Both the position numbers and the translations under genes were made by a program. From NCBI GenBank assembly GCA_002049455.2, contig KV918784.1:1-64000 (forward strand): a DNA stretch of 64,000 bases, written 5' to 3'. Shown in pieces: positions 43,488 through 54,622 of the stretch (the first letter of the stretch is position 1; each line of letters begins with the position of its first letter). Origin of the DNA: Porphyra umbilicalis (taxonomy: Eukaryota; Rhodophyta; Bangiophyceae; Bangiales; Bangiaceae). Under the pieces are notes generated by a model, which saw nothing but the letters and a program-made list of their open reading frames with translations, searched no databases and was not told the DNA's origin.

Positions 43488-43790
43488 TCCTCGTCGCATT
43501 CAGTATACAGTCTTTCTCCATTCGAAGGCACCCTTTGTGGCAGCCATTCAATCCACAACTGAGTGCAAGTGGCCCCAGATTTTCGTGTCGAAGAGGACGA
43601 TCGCTGCTCAAGATCGGCCTTGATCGCGCCGTAGAGCCCGGTCGACCTACACTCGTTACTAGGCACCGGTGCCCAAGAAAGGATGTCACAGAAATGGAGA
43701 ATGACTGTACAGCGTCCGCCCCTGTTTTCAAGAGGCGTGCTCGTCTCTCCTTTCCAATCAGTTCTTGCAGATGCCGGGATCGTCTGCAAA
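43488..43790. repeat. Repeat shared with 47546-47645 (filled site)
   Basis: Flanks CTCGTCGCATTCAGTA and CAGCGTCCGCCCC...TTTCAAG...GGCGTGCTCGTCTCT match the 47546 copy, which lacks the 200-bp MITE inserted here. Confidence 0.8.
43508..43707. mobile_element. 200-bp Tc1/mariner-type (Stowaway-like) MITE
   Basis: The terminal inverted repeats are CAGTCTTTCTCCATT (43508) and the reverse complement of CAGTCATTCTCCATT (ending 43707), flanked by TA on both sides. The related locus at 47546-47580 reads straight through (TTCAGTACAGC) and serves as the empty site. CAGT ends and a TA target fit the Tc1/mariner group. Confidence 0.88.
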
Positions 43791-43956
43791 GTGGGGCGCA
43801 TCCTGATTTGCTGTACTGACGCCCGTACCCACAAATTTCAAATTGCCTCCGAACGCGTCCAGTACAGGCTGAAATGGCATGTACTGGGCCATATTCGACC
43901 CCCCTCCACATTCGACCCCCCTCCACACTGCAAAACTTCCAATATAGTATATTCCA

Positions 43957-44667
43957 GGCACGTGCGTGCCATACCCTGGCCTTCATGGCGGTGGCGCGCT
44001 CGGCGACGCATCGACACCGGACACGCCGGCCAGCTCCATAGCCGCGAGCGCGCACGGGGGCGCGTACAGCCACGTTACAGTGGCGGGGGGCGCGTGAGGC
44101 AGGGAGAGGGGTGCCGCCGCCGCCATCGCAGCGGCGGCGGCCCGCCGGCGTCGCGCGACACCCACGGGAGGGGCCGTCACTCCGCCGCGCAGCACATCTG
44201 CGCACGGCGGACGGGGCGGTCGGCACGGCGCACAGGCGGGCGGGTGGGACCGACCGCGCGCGACGGGGCGCCTCTAACCACGCCGCTCGATGGCGTCAGA
44301 AACCGCCGACGAGCCGCCGCAACAGAAGCCGGCGCGCAGGCACGATCGCCCGCGGGTCATCGTGGGCGCGTCGAACCCCGGATGTCGCTGCGCGCGGATT
44401 CTGGGTGCAACTCGGGGCGATGGGGGGGGGTAGGGGGGCAGGGGCCGTCCAGGCCCTGTGACCTCGGTTGCAGGACAATCCTTCTCAGCCATGTAACTCT
44501 ATTCGCTTTTAGCGTCATCGCGACCTTTTCCACACTAACACGCCCTCAGATCACTGAGGACACGAATGCAGACTGCCACCTCTGAAACGGAGAACAAGTC
44601 CCTTGATCTAAGTATATGTGTGCATCACTACACTTTGAGAGCACCCTGTCCTGAAGGCCAGGGAATA
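43957..44667 (-). repeat. Inverted single copy of the 681-bp repeat
   Basis: This matches units 1 and 2 of the 19124 array almost base for base on the opposite strand. It includes the same leader (TTCCCTGGCCTTCAGGACAG on the minus strand), showing the mobile or duplicated unit is leader plus one unit. Confidence 0.92.
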
Positions 44668-44669
44668 GA

Positions 44670-46245
44670 AACGATTTTCGCGTTTTAGACCGCGGCGCTC
44701 CTCTGCACGCGCCCAGTATAGGAATACACCGCGCCCACAACGCGCCAGGCTGCCACTCCACGGCACCGACACTGCTCAGACATCGCGTACGCGGGGGTCT
44801 TTCCGGCGCTGGGTGGGGCCACGTAGAACTCGTAGGACATCTCACGAGCAAGAAGCGTAACGCGGCACCTACAATCTATCTCGCTTCCCTTGCAGGCTGT
44901 CGCGAGGCTGTTTGTTGCTCTGCAAGGGGGCCGTTTATGCCTCGTCTCATGGGGTTATTCTTTGGCTGCGCTTCCTCTGCGAACGCAGAAAAACATGTCA
45001 AGCAGAGTCCAGGCCAGAAAAATGGAACAAGAATAAAAACTGAGGCAGAGGTCACACCGCCCCGGCTTGATCGCATGCTGGACCCCCGCGTGCCCTGCTA
45101 AGCGCGTCAATGAAATAGAAACGAGTAAACCAGCGTCGAACGCAAAAAAGCAAGAAAGAGATAAACATGTAGCCAATCACGAGAAGTAAAGAGATCGACG
45201 AGCAGCACGGAAACGCGAGACGTGCGTCAGTACAATGACACAAAAACTCAGTACGTCCACGAGACCCGCAAACACGTAGCCAATCACGAGAAGCAAAGAG
45301 ATCGACGAGCAACACGTGAACGCGAGACATGGGTCAGTACAATGATACAAAACCCCAGTACGTCTGTGAGACCCGCACCGGCACCCACCAAGCACGCAGG
45401 TACAACACGCCACTGAATTGTATCACTCTGAGCAGCTGCACGACAAAGCATCTGCCTCACGGCACGTACCGAAGAGCCTGCGGCAGATCGGAGACGGATC
45501 AAGGGGGTGGCGAGCGACAGCGACGCCGGCGGGGCGTCTCAGAGACGCCGCCCTTGCGGTCACGTTGGCTTTTATGAGGCGAGTGCACTGTTTTCCGACC
45601 CTCTCAGACGCACCGAGAGGGCACATTGTGCGCGGTCCGCCCAGCCTCTTTCGACTCAGTGTGCAGCTGCGCGCTGTCGTTTGCGACTCATACGTGATGC
45701 GTTCCATGGAACACAGCGATAGCCTCCCTGTCAGCTCTCGACAGCAATGCTGCGTCATCAAACTGTGTGCACGTATCTGATTGGGCAACGATAGCTTTTC
45801 GAACGGAACTTTGACCGGTATCCACCTTCGTTGCTCGTTTTGATACGTGCTGAACGCTGGTGGCTTTTGGCAGGCCAGGGACGCCCGACACAGATTGATG
45901 TGTGACAGAGCGTCCTGACTGGCCCTGGCACGCGGCGAAACGACGAAGACACACCCGATTTCCTTGTGTGCGCGTCACTTGTAGCCTGCTTCAGCAGGGG
46001 CTACAAGCCCACGAATCTGGCCTGATTTACCTGGTACACCCCACGGGGCCAGCACGTGGGACTTGTAGCCCACGTTCTGGACCCCCCCCCCCCAGATGAC
46101 GTGCGTTCGGCCCCCCCCCCACGGCCGCCGCTCCGAATTGATGCCAGTAAGGCAATCGGTCCTGTAGTACAGAAATTTTAGCCTAGTACGCGTCTTAGTA
46201 CACGTCTAGTATGCGCCCCACTTTCGCGACGATAAAGACAACAAT
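44670..46245. other. No gene supported
   Basis: This stretch holds the 107-bp duplication listed separately. At about 45978-46010, a CTTGTAGCC...GGCTACAAG hairpin has a third CTTGTAGCC near 46063. Confidence 0.4.
45169..45382. repeat. 107-bp tandem duplication, two copies
   Basis: GTAGCCAATCACGAGAAG starts at 45169 and 45276. The two units differ at scattered positions. Confidence 0.85.
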
Positions 46246-46248
46246 AGC

Positions 46249-46409
46249 GAGTATTTCGTCGTGTCTTTTTATTTACGTCCGTGTTTTCCAGGCCACTTTC
46301 CCCTCACAATCACGCACCCACCACCACACGAACTGTCAAACGCTTCAGAGAGGCACAGACAACAGAGAATGTTCCTTTCCTCTTCAACACAGCCAAGAAT
46401 AAGCTCCGC
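46249..46409 (-). mobile_element. 3'-end fragment of a KDZ element
   Basis: It matches 47662-47826, the 3' end of the KDZ transposon at 47762-49363, with scattered differences. Its reverse strand still encodes the terminal AELILGCVEEER-type peptide. Homology stops at 46410, where the PsuG-PfkB fragment begins. Confidence 0.85.
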
Positions 46410-46417
46410 CCTTCCTG

Positions 46418-47404
46418 CTACCAAGTGCGCGACGAGCGCAGGGGGGGGCGGGAAGGCGGGGCAGCGGCCACCCCGCCGTAGGCGGGGGGGCGCCTGCCGC
46501 CCCACCGTCGGCAAGAAGGGGGGGGGGGGCCCGTAGGCGCCACGAGCAGCACCTCGTCAGCCGGAAGCAGCGCGTTGCGCGCCACCGCGAGCGCAATGTT
46601 GTGCGCGACGCCTCCGACGGTCGGCGGATGCACGACGCCGGGGTTGCTCGTGCCGGGCACGGCGGCGGCCGCTGCGCCGCCGTCGCCGCCAGCCGTTGCG
46701 TACACGTCGTGCGCAATGGAGCTCACGACGACCAGGCGTGGGGCGGGGGTGTCCCCGCCTCCGCCCGCCGGCGGCGGTGGCGTCGCTGCCGGCAGCCGCA
46801 GCGGCCGCGCCATGGCCGCTGCCGGCAGCGGACGAGGGTCACCCCTTCCCCCCCCCTCACCATGCCGCGCGACGGCACACGTCACGGCCAGCCGCTCCGG
46901 CACCCCCTCATTTTGCGCCATGAGCGCAATCGCTGCCGTCGCGCTCACCGTCGTGGCGCCGTCGTCGCCCGCGGCGGCGGCGGCGGCAATGCCCCGCCGC
47001 CCGACTTTGCAGGTGCGCGGGCCGTGCACGGCGAGGTGAACGAGGCCCGGCGCGTCGACTTTGACGGTGGGGGTGCCGCCGAAGAGCACAATCGTGGCGA
47101 GGACGGCGCCTGCCGCGCGGACGGCCGCCTCCAAGGCGGTGGCGGTGGCGAGATTGGTCGGGTGCGGCATGCCGTGGCAGATGAGAAGGGATTCGAGGGC
47201 GACGACCGGTCCGCCGCGGGCGAGGGTGGCCGCCACTTCGGGCGAGATGAGGATGTGGGGGAGGGGGGGAGGGGGACATGGTGCCGTCCCTGGTGAGGGC
47301 GAAGGAGAAGGGGGGGGGGGTTGGTGCAACTGCCGACGAACAATGGTGTGGGCGCGGCTAGGGCGCGACCAACGCCGAGCACAAGGGTGGGCGGGCACAC
47401 ACAT
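46418..47404 (-). pseudogene. Pseudouridine-5'-phosphate glycosidase - PfkB kinase fusion, fragment
   Basis: PsuG splits pseudouridine monophosphate into uracil and ribose-5-phosphate, and fused PfkB kinases make its substrate from pseudouridine. From ATG 47404 an Arg-rich, targeting-like N-terminus precedes the PsuG start: ISPEVAATLARGGPVVALES, CHGMPHPTNLATA, AVLATIVLFGGTPTVKVDAP and KVGRRG...GATTVSATAAIALMAQ. The rest of PsuG (the GGIGGVHR region onward) is missing. After a Pro/Gly linker the beginning of a PfkB kinase follows: RLVVVSSIAHDVY, SNPGVVHPPTVGGVAHNIAL. It ends abruptly near a G run at 46518-46530 and the KDZ end at 46409. It is a truncated, internally deleted copy between two KDZ 3' ends. 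Confidence 0.75.
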
Positions 47405-47545
47405 ACAGGTGCCTTCACCCGGAAAGGCGGCCGAGAATGGCGACGAGCAGGTGAGCAGCTCACCGCCGCAGCGTCATGGCGAGGCGCACGCGGCGGCGCG
47501 GCGGCGGCGGATGAGGCAGCGGGCGGCGGCGGCGCGGCCAACCTC

Positions 47546-47645
47546 GTCGCGTTCAGTACAGCTGCGTCCGCCCCGGCTTTCAAGGGGCGTGCTCGTCTCT
47601 CTTTTCCAATCAGGTTGTGCAGATGCCGGAGTCGTTCCTTCTAAA
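47546..47645. repeat. Repeat shared with 43488-43790 (empty site)
   Basis: CTCGTCGCGTTCAGTACAGC, then CGTCCGCCCCGGCTTTCAAG and GCGTGCTCGTCTCTCTTTTC, continue to GCAGATGCCGGAGTCGT. It lies between the PsuG fragment and the KDZ 3' end. Confidence 0.8.
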
Positions 47646-47761
47646 ACATGGAGATGAAGACGAGTATTTCGTCGCTTCTTATTATTTACATACGTCCGTG
47701 TTTTCCGTGCCACTTTCCCCTCACAGTCACGCACGCACCACCACACGAGCTGTCACACGCT

Positions 47762-49363
47762 TTAGAGAGGTACAGACAACAGAGAGAAGCTCCTCTCCTC
47801 TTCAACACAGCCAAGAATAAACTCCGCTTTCCCACAATGCATGGTGTGGATGAAGTTTTGCCACCCGCGCAGAAATCGAAAGTGCTGTTCGGCCACCGAC
47901 GAGTTGAAGCGACTTTCAACGCCATTATGCCGGACCGGCTCCGGGTGGTATGCCATTTGACACGAGGACCGGCAGTGCAAGCCACACCTTTGGTGTGTTC
48001 GCTAGTGGAAGCGCAGCACGACCAGAGCAACACCTTCCACCGCAGCCGCAGCGCCGGGATCCGCAGCACCGCCCTCAATGTGCTGGAGGATACGACAGGC
48101 CATGTCATAGGCGACGGCCGATAACGGGTGTGGAAGACAGCGGAGCGCCTTGGCAGTAGATGCCAGAACAGTGGCGGGCCCCTCCCCCCTTTCCAAGAAC
48201 TCAGAGAAGATGACAATTCCGCAAGGCCGACTGAACATAAAATACCTCTGCACATGTTGCCGGTCCCACACAACGAGCTTTCCAGGGCCGGGGCCACCGC
48301 CAAAAGCCCCAAACTGATCCCCATCCTCTTGGTCGACGGCGTCAGCCACGTCGTTGGCGACCACGCTCCCGTTCCGTCGAGTAGCAGACGAAACTGCCCT
48401 CCGTTTATGGGCCTCCTGCAGGGGGATGTGCTCCTGGCATACCAGCCATTGCTGCTCACCAAGAGAGTTGTCGCCCGCGGGCGCGTGCAAGGGCCCCTTG
48501 TGGACGATAGGCGTACCACTGCGCAGTTGGACTCTTGTGCGACGTGGGTGCGGCAAAAGCGACGACTTGGTGCTGGCGGTGATAAGCATTTGTGCACTCC
48601 GCACACCAGTCCACCCATGGCCACCCCGTCCCCGACGAGAAAGTCGACGCCATCTGGCAACCGGCACATTCCACACTGGTGGTGCGCGTGGAATTTTTCG
48701 TGCTGTTGCCATACGGATACCATCCGTCGGGTTAGGTTGACCAGGGAGTCCCTCAAGCTGCTGCGTACCTCCCATGTAGGCTCTGTCGCCGTCCACACCA
48801 GCTCCTGCTGCCCCCGACGCTTCTCAAACAAAAAAGCTGCAAAAAAAAACGATGCAGCTCCAGATGAGGTCGTTCAAGCCGACACCAGCTGTAGTCCCCC
48901 TAAATTCGACCATGCCGGTGAGGAGTGCAGCGAAGGAGCCGGAGCCGTGGCGGAAGTCGACTTGGCCGCTCGTGGAAGAGCCTGAGAGGGTAGCCGTAAG
49001 GAACCAAGAGCGGGCAAGAGACGCCTTGACCAAGTGGTGCGTCGAGATGCGCACCAGCCCATCCTGCAAGAAGTAACCCCGGACATGTGTTACATCCGCC
49101 ATTTCCTCGTTGGTGACGAGGATGGCCGACCGTATCCACCGATGCACCTCTGAGTTGTAAAACGCCTTGGTATACGTAGTGACTCCAAACCCGAAAAGCG
49201 TTCTGCACTTCGGGCAATAGCGCGACACGGTGCGGGCGTCCACGACGGCCAACTCTGAGTGCAGTCGGATGCTCGTGAGCGGCCGGTCCCGCAAAATCTG
49301 GTAACCGCATCTTGGGTGTGAGCAGGCGATTGAGTGCGGGGCCAGAACCTGGAGAGCTTCCAT
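47762..49363 (-). pseudogene. KDZ-superfamily transposon protein with CxC5/CxC6-type cysteine clusters, frameshifted
   Basis: From ATG 49363: a CxC5-like cluster (SHPRCGYQIL...SRYCPKCRTLFGFG), then a CxC6-like cluster (HHQCGMC...FLVGDGVAMG, GLVCGVHKCL, RRFCRTHVAQESNCAVV). The catalytic region then moves to another frame at about 48530: CGIVIFSEFLERGEG and LSAVAYDMACRILQHIEG, with the Asp of the YDMAC motif. It moves again to a third frame near 47980 for VESRFNSSVAEQHFRFLRGW, where Glu is the likely third catalytic residue. Cysteine clusters followed by this DDE layout define Kyakuja-Dileera-Zisupton-related elements. At least two frameshifts make it a pseudogene. Its 3' end (47662-47826) recurs at 46249. 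Confidence 0.7.
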
Positions 49364-49981
49364 GGTACGTCGGATTGGGGATGCAGAGGTGCGGTGTCGG
49401 CTCCACAGCAGAGAGTTTGTAAACAGTGATCACCAAGAGTAGAAGAGGGGCAAGGCGCAAGAAACCTGTGTCGGAGGGTCTGCGCTGCAGGTCAAATTGG
49501 CCCTCCCTCTACCATGTCCCCCTAGTGCCTGTCAAATTAGTCCATTGTACGCGTCAGTTGCCTATCCACCGGTACCTCTCGGCACCACTGCATGTCTGGC
49601 ATGGGTCTGCCATGGCCTGCTGCGGCAGGGCGTCGACTCGTGATTTGGCAACCAACGGCTGCTTCACGGCACCGCAACGCGAAATCAAGGGACACGCCTT
49701 CGCCGTAAGCTGTGAACGGACACGCTCGCCACTCTCCTCGCGGGCTGCAGTATTTCCCCACGGACTTGGTCAAGTCGTGCAAAATCGGTGCCTCGATCCA
49801 TCTTTAATTGGAACCTTGTGTCTCTCGGTCCACTGATGTGCAGGTCGGAGGTCCACCTCGATTTAGCCACCTGAGGGTCAACCCACTTGAGTGTTAAGTC
49901 ACGTGACAGAACACACCGAAATAGTAGAGACTGTGGCTGCTGTCCACCGGCCCAGAGGTTTCAGCACATAAGCCACAGAGA
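49364..49981. other. No gene supported
   Basis: Likely the 5' part of the KDZ element and the junction with transposon copy B. A minus frame starting MRLAPLLLLVITVYKL (49460) may be leader or exon sequence. Confidence 0.35.
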
Positions 49982-49986
49982 CGTAC

Positions 49987-50424
49987 TTGCTCGAGAACGA
50001 CCGCTTTGTCAGCGGAAAAGGGGCAGGCTGCGAGACGACGGCCATCGATAGCGTCAGCCCGGAGTTGAAGGTCTTCTTGGCGGCGGACACGGTCCGGGAG
50101 GCGGATGTCAGTGACGGACTGCGCGTGGCCCTCTCTGGAGATGGGTACACGTGTTCAACGTGCTACGCTGTCTACTGGCTGTCTGTAGTAGTCTGCCCGA
50201 CGTGCATATCGTTCTTTGGAGGCGCTCCAGACGAGGAGCCTCTGTGCTGCTGGCGCTGTGCCGAGAGCACGTATCGCTGCTGGCACGTCATACAGGAGGA
50301 GAGAAAGCCCAACCGGCCTGTGGACGGTTTGCACAAGCCCATGGTGTTTTTGCGCCACTCCACCTCACAGGTGAGAGATCTGGTCGCCAAGTTGCGCCGC
50401 CTGCTGAAGACTGTCCGCCATTGA
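49987..50424 (+). pseudogene. C5HC2-type cysteine-rich exon of the JmjC gene, copy B
   Basis: Copy B keeps an open frame (GAG where copy A has TAG). It shows the cysteine pattern better: YTCSTCYAVYWLSVVVCPTC, then LCCWRCAESTYRCW. The spacing resembles the zinc finger that follows JmjC in KDM5-type demethylases. It ends VAKLRRLLKTVRH. With the JmjC core missing upstream, it is a 5'-truncated remnant convergent with the transposase. Confidence 0.6.
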
Positions 50425-50700
50425 CTTTTGCACGTCGCAATCTTATTTCTTTCTCAGCTTCCCATTTTTCTGTTGCTCTTCGTTAGAGCTTTCTGCTTTT
50501 GCGGGTCTTTCACAGCTCACTATCATTGCTGTTGTTCATTATGATGTATATGCCCCATGCTTTTTTTCCCTCGCGATCTCTCATAGGGAAGACCTGCTTG
50601 ACGAACATTCCTACCCACACTTTAACGGAAAGCCCGACTTCTTCTGAAACAAAAAAATCTTTGACTGGCTCGGCAGGACCAGCGCGACCTGCTCGATGTG

Positions 50701-53595
50701 CTATGCAACAAGTATAACAAGCTCATTGGGCTCCTCTAGCACTACTTTATTGGGTTGACCCATACAGCTGGCTGCTTGGTCAGCAGGCCGCACCCACAGT
50801 TGGCAGACGCGCTGAACAACAACTTCCACGGTTGCAATGCCTCGCACAAGAAAGTGATCCATGAAAATGCTCGGCTCGTTAACTGCCCCGTTGCGGACAA
50901 CAACGCGCGTACGGGAGAAACGTTCGAGCACACCAACCGTGCTTCCCCGTTTGAGCCTGAGACGGCAACAAGAGCGCGCCATCCGCCAAATCTGCACGAC
51001 ATCCCCGGACTTCGCGAGGGTCTGTGGGCACTGGAAGCCTACAGACTTTGCATCCACCCTTCTTGCGGACGACCTATCCGCTGTCTACCGGACGCGGCGG
51101 CACCGAACGGGCCCCTGTCATGTGATGCTGCACCATCTTCAAGTGTGACCCGTCTCTATTGTTGAGCCACTCGGCCGGAACGCCACTGGCCGCTGCATCT
51201 CTTAGAAACCTTGCGAGCACGTCAACCTCTCTCCACCGCAGCATGGAGAACGCGGCTGGATCTTTGTCATTGCTGAGAAGAAGTTCTCGCTTGGAGTGCT
51301 GATGGAACTTCTCAAATAAATGCTCGCACAGTGCAGAACTCAGCTGTACGATCGGAAGCGTGCGATACAGCAGCTCAAGTAATCTGTGGACGACAGGTCT
51401 GTCGCACTTGCCTGAGTGAGTCGCTAGTATGTCTCCATCAGCGTCCCGTGTAGGCCTATAGAACAGTGTTTTGACAAAGCCCCTCAAAGATGACAGCGCC
51501 ACTAACGTGCTAAGATTTTCTGGCGCAGCCGTAGCTCTGAAAACGATCCCATCCAGAACAGTAGGCGCGATGTTCAGGAGCACGACATAGTTGGCCATTA
51601 AGAACGATGTGCCACCCATCTTTTCCGGCTCAAAGGCAATCGAGACGGTGTTTGAGGGCACGTGCGTCGCAGCTGCTCGCATACGCTCCAGGAACAGATC
51701 TCTCTGGGCGAATGAGAGGTACGTAAACGTCGAGTCCAGAAGCCGGGCAGCAAGTTCATACAGAAGGAGATGTGATGGGGCTGATAAAACGTGCTCGTGA
51801 ACATCGAACGACCCGGGACCTCGAGCGCCAGCAAGCAGTCTCGCAAAAGTGCCCACATTTCTTGATATGCCATTCGCGTTTAGAGCAACCTTCTTAGCCG
51901 CATCGGACGACATCAAGGTGCGGTCGATGGTTGACTCAATCACTTCTGTACGCTCTTGAATGCGAGCGTACCTCACGTCCCGCACATCAAAAACTTGAGC
52001 GCTATTCATCGCGCGGTCCTGTCGCACACTGCTTGTCTTCTGGCTGACAATGTCGCAGCTTGTACAGTGTTGCACACCGGGCGCTCCAATAGTGTTGGAA
52101 CACTTTGCAGCCATGGGAAAGTCAAAAAGGCCGATGCACAGATACACGTGCACGGTTACATTCTGCTTGGAAAAGGCATCATGAACAACGACTCCTGTTG
52201 TCGAAAGCATCAGGAGATCCTCCACAATTTGCAGCACGAGTGGCCGAGCGTCCGCCCCAGGTGGAAGGTAACACAGAGGGCGAACAGAATACTGTCTATC
52301 CTTCAGAAAAAAGAAGGTGTACGACCCGTAGCGCCCCTCTATGTCTCCTCTGCGACGCTGTAAAACTCCGTACTCGTCCGCAAATCATGTAGCGTAGACG
52401 ACGTGTGGGTCCTTCGTTGACATTTTTTCAGCGACTTCTATCGGAGACGAACTCAGCGTGATCGCCGTAGCCGAGCAGAGATCTAGCCAGCTGCCTGCCA
52501 CAGCGTCGGTTTCGGGAATCACGCACTGGATGTACACTGCACCATCCCGAATATAGCGTATGGTGCACGAACCATCGCTAGAAATGCAGGCCTTTATTGA
52601 AGGCGGTGAGCGAGAAGTGGAGCACAGCGACAAGGAGGCAGTGAAGTCTCCCACCCGAACAGACGTCGGTATGGCTTACATCGCTTCTGACAGAGTAACT
52701 TCGCCGACAGCAGCGATACCTGTGCTCACTAGATGCGCCTCCATGTGTTCGACTGCCGACATACACAGCTTCATGGTGCACCCGACTTTGTACAAGTCGC
52801 CGTTGAGGCGGAAACCACTACGAAAGTTGAAGTGCGACGGATCCCGAGCCGCCAGGGTCTGAAATCTGCCGGTCTTTCTGCGGAGCCGAGCGCTGAGTCC
52901 CCGGCGTCATGAAACAGAGCTGCAGTGACAGGGTCTGCAAAGTCCCTGACAACGTGAGCAGAAAAAGGGATGTAGCCGGTTCGAACGTCCGGCAGCTTTC
53001 GCATTGTCTTTCCCTTCCCGACAGGCAGGGTCCTGCTTGTTCGCTGCCAGCACACGGGAGCTGCCCGCTCCAACAGAGCGGCGCGAATCTTGCCCAGACG
53101 CCATCTCGATGGCCACTGCTCGGTCTCGCACAGGGCGTTCTCCACCTCACGCATCCTGTCGTACTGCCGCACCGTGAGGTGGCCCTTGCCAAAGAGATAG
53201 CCGTAGCAATATAGCTCTTGACTAGATTTGAAAATGCCTTCTACGTCTTCTTCGTCGGTCAGGCCGCACCAGTCAATGTCTGAGCTGCTGGAAGAGACCA
53301 TCTCCATGTTCACCGCGTCACCCTCATCTGAGTTTGACAGAGGTTTGGCAGCGGGGCTGTCAGCAGGATACCCCGCCGATTCCCGCCGACCGCTCTGTAC
53401 AGCCTCTGGCGCCTGAATTCCAGCCGCCGGTGACGTGCGCGAGGATTGGGCGCCACTTTGGCGGGCAGACCCAATAGGGTGCGAGGCAGCGTTCTCTGGG
53501 CGGAGTGAGCGCGGAACAGGGAGCATGTCATCCTCTTCGAATCGGAAGTACGAGGCCGCTCGGGGCCCGTGCTTACGACGTTTGCGGCTCGTCAT
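50701..53595 (-). pseudogene. tnp2/CACTA-like transposase, copy B
   Basis: This has the same gene as copy A. The core from 52237 to 51074 is a single frame (VVVHDAFSKQNVTVHVYLC, FPMAAKCSN, HCTSC, ALCEHLFEKFHQHSKREL). It stops at TAG 51074-51076, where copy A has TGG (W). Relative to copy A it lacks 24 residues after RDADG. The N-terminal part from ATG 53595 is frameshifted at about 52865 and has TAA at the position of TAC in copy A (about 52675). Comparing the two copies reconstructs which breaks are private to each. Confidence 0.65.
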
Positions 53596-54622
53596 GACTG
53601 AAGCTCAGTGCAGAGCTACATATGTGACGTGCCGCAGCTCCTCTGCTATTCCGCGAGGGGACGAGGCGTTCGAGGTGACTTCGGTCCCCGCTGTGCCGCG
53701 TGCACCTCGCAGCGAGCTGCAGGAAAGAGAGGTAGTACCCGCTTGAAGTAGACCCCGTGCCCAAAGAATGGTGGCGCCCGTGCTCGAGCACCTATTCCAT
53801 GCCCCGAATGCAGCAGCGCACTTGACCTGGGGACCTTCGTCAACATACGCGCAACGAGCATCCCTTGGATCGCCCTGGTGTTCCCCTCTCAGAAAATCTG
53901 TTGCATTTCCCCAGACTGGAGACAGGGTCTGTTCTGGGAATTGCCTGGCGGACAAACCAAAAACGTGATCAACAACGATCCGCAGGACAGTCCATCAAAC
54001 AATTCTGGACATGAACGCCATCCAACTCTGTCAGCAGCCCAGTAATATTGCGTGATTATTTCTTCTACACTGTTCCACAAGCAACTTAAGGATCATCTGA
54101 AAACAGCCTCAAAGACAGCCAGGATGACTCAACATTATCAACTCACACCCGTTTCAGGTTAATCTTCGAGGCCTCCCGCTTGGCTGTTCAAATTCGGGCC
54201 CGATCAGTTTTTACGAATCGACGACAAAACCCAGTGCAGTGGTATGGTCGGCCGATGGAAAAATGCGAACCTCCTGCGAAGCAGCGCCATATTATCCGGT
54301 TGGACTGATATGTGGCCAACCAGTAGCTCGGTTCGCAGATCTGGTTCGCGACGGTGGTGGGATGACCGGTTTTCCCATATCTCTGCGCAGAACTGGCAAA
54401 TATGCCACATTTAACGAATAATACGCACAAGCGGTTCGCATCCGACGTTGTTGGGTGTGCTCGAACTGGAAGTCTCGATCACGTACCGTTTTTTGGTGCG
54501 GAGACGCGCTCTCAGCGCTCGGAGCTCAGCCACCGGGCCGCGAGCGGTCGCCCGTGCGCCGCGCGTGGCCGCCCCAGTGGCCGCCCGCCACGCCGCTTGG
54601 CCGCACGCCAGAGTGGCAGCCG

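Larger units (their letters stand above)
49982..54622. mobile_element. CACTA/tnp2-like DNA transposon, copy B
   Basis: A direct repeat of 28978-33692. It lacks the JmjC core because homology begins inside the last exon of that gene. Internal differences include a deletion of about 72 bp near 51427 and a 4-nt net loss near 52865. Confidence 0.85.

Noticed and set aside
42757..44226. 489-codon minus-strand ORF
   Set aside because: It crosses an inverted 681-bp repeat copy, a MITE and G-rich DNA without motifs; its length is explained by GC bias.
45978..46072. Hairpins with CTTGTAGCC repeats as an RNA gene
   Set aside because: Arms are only 9-12 bp and there is no conserved RNA architecture.
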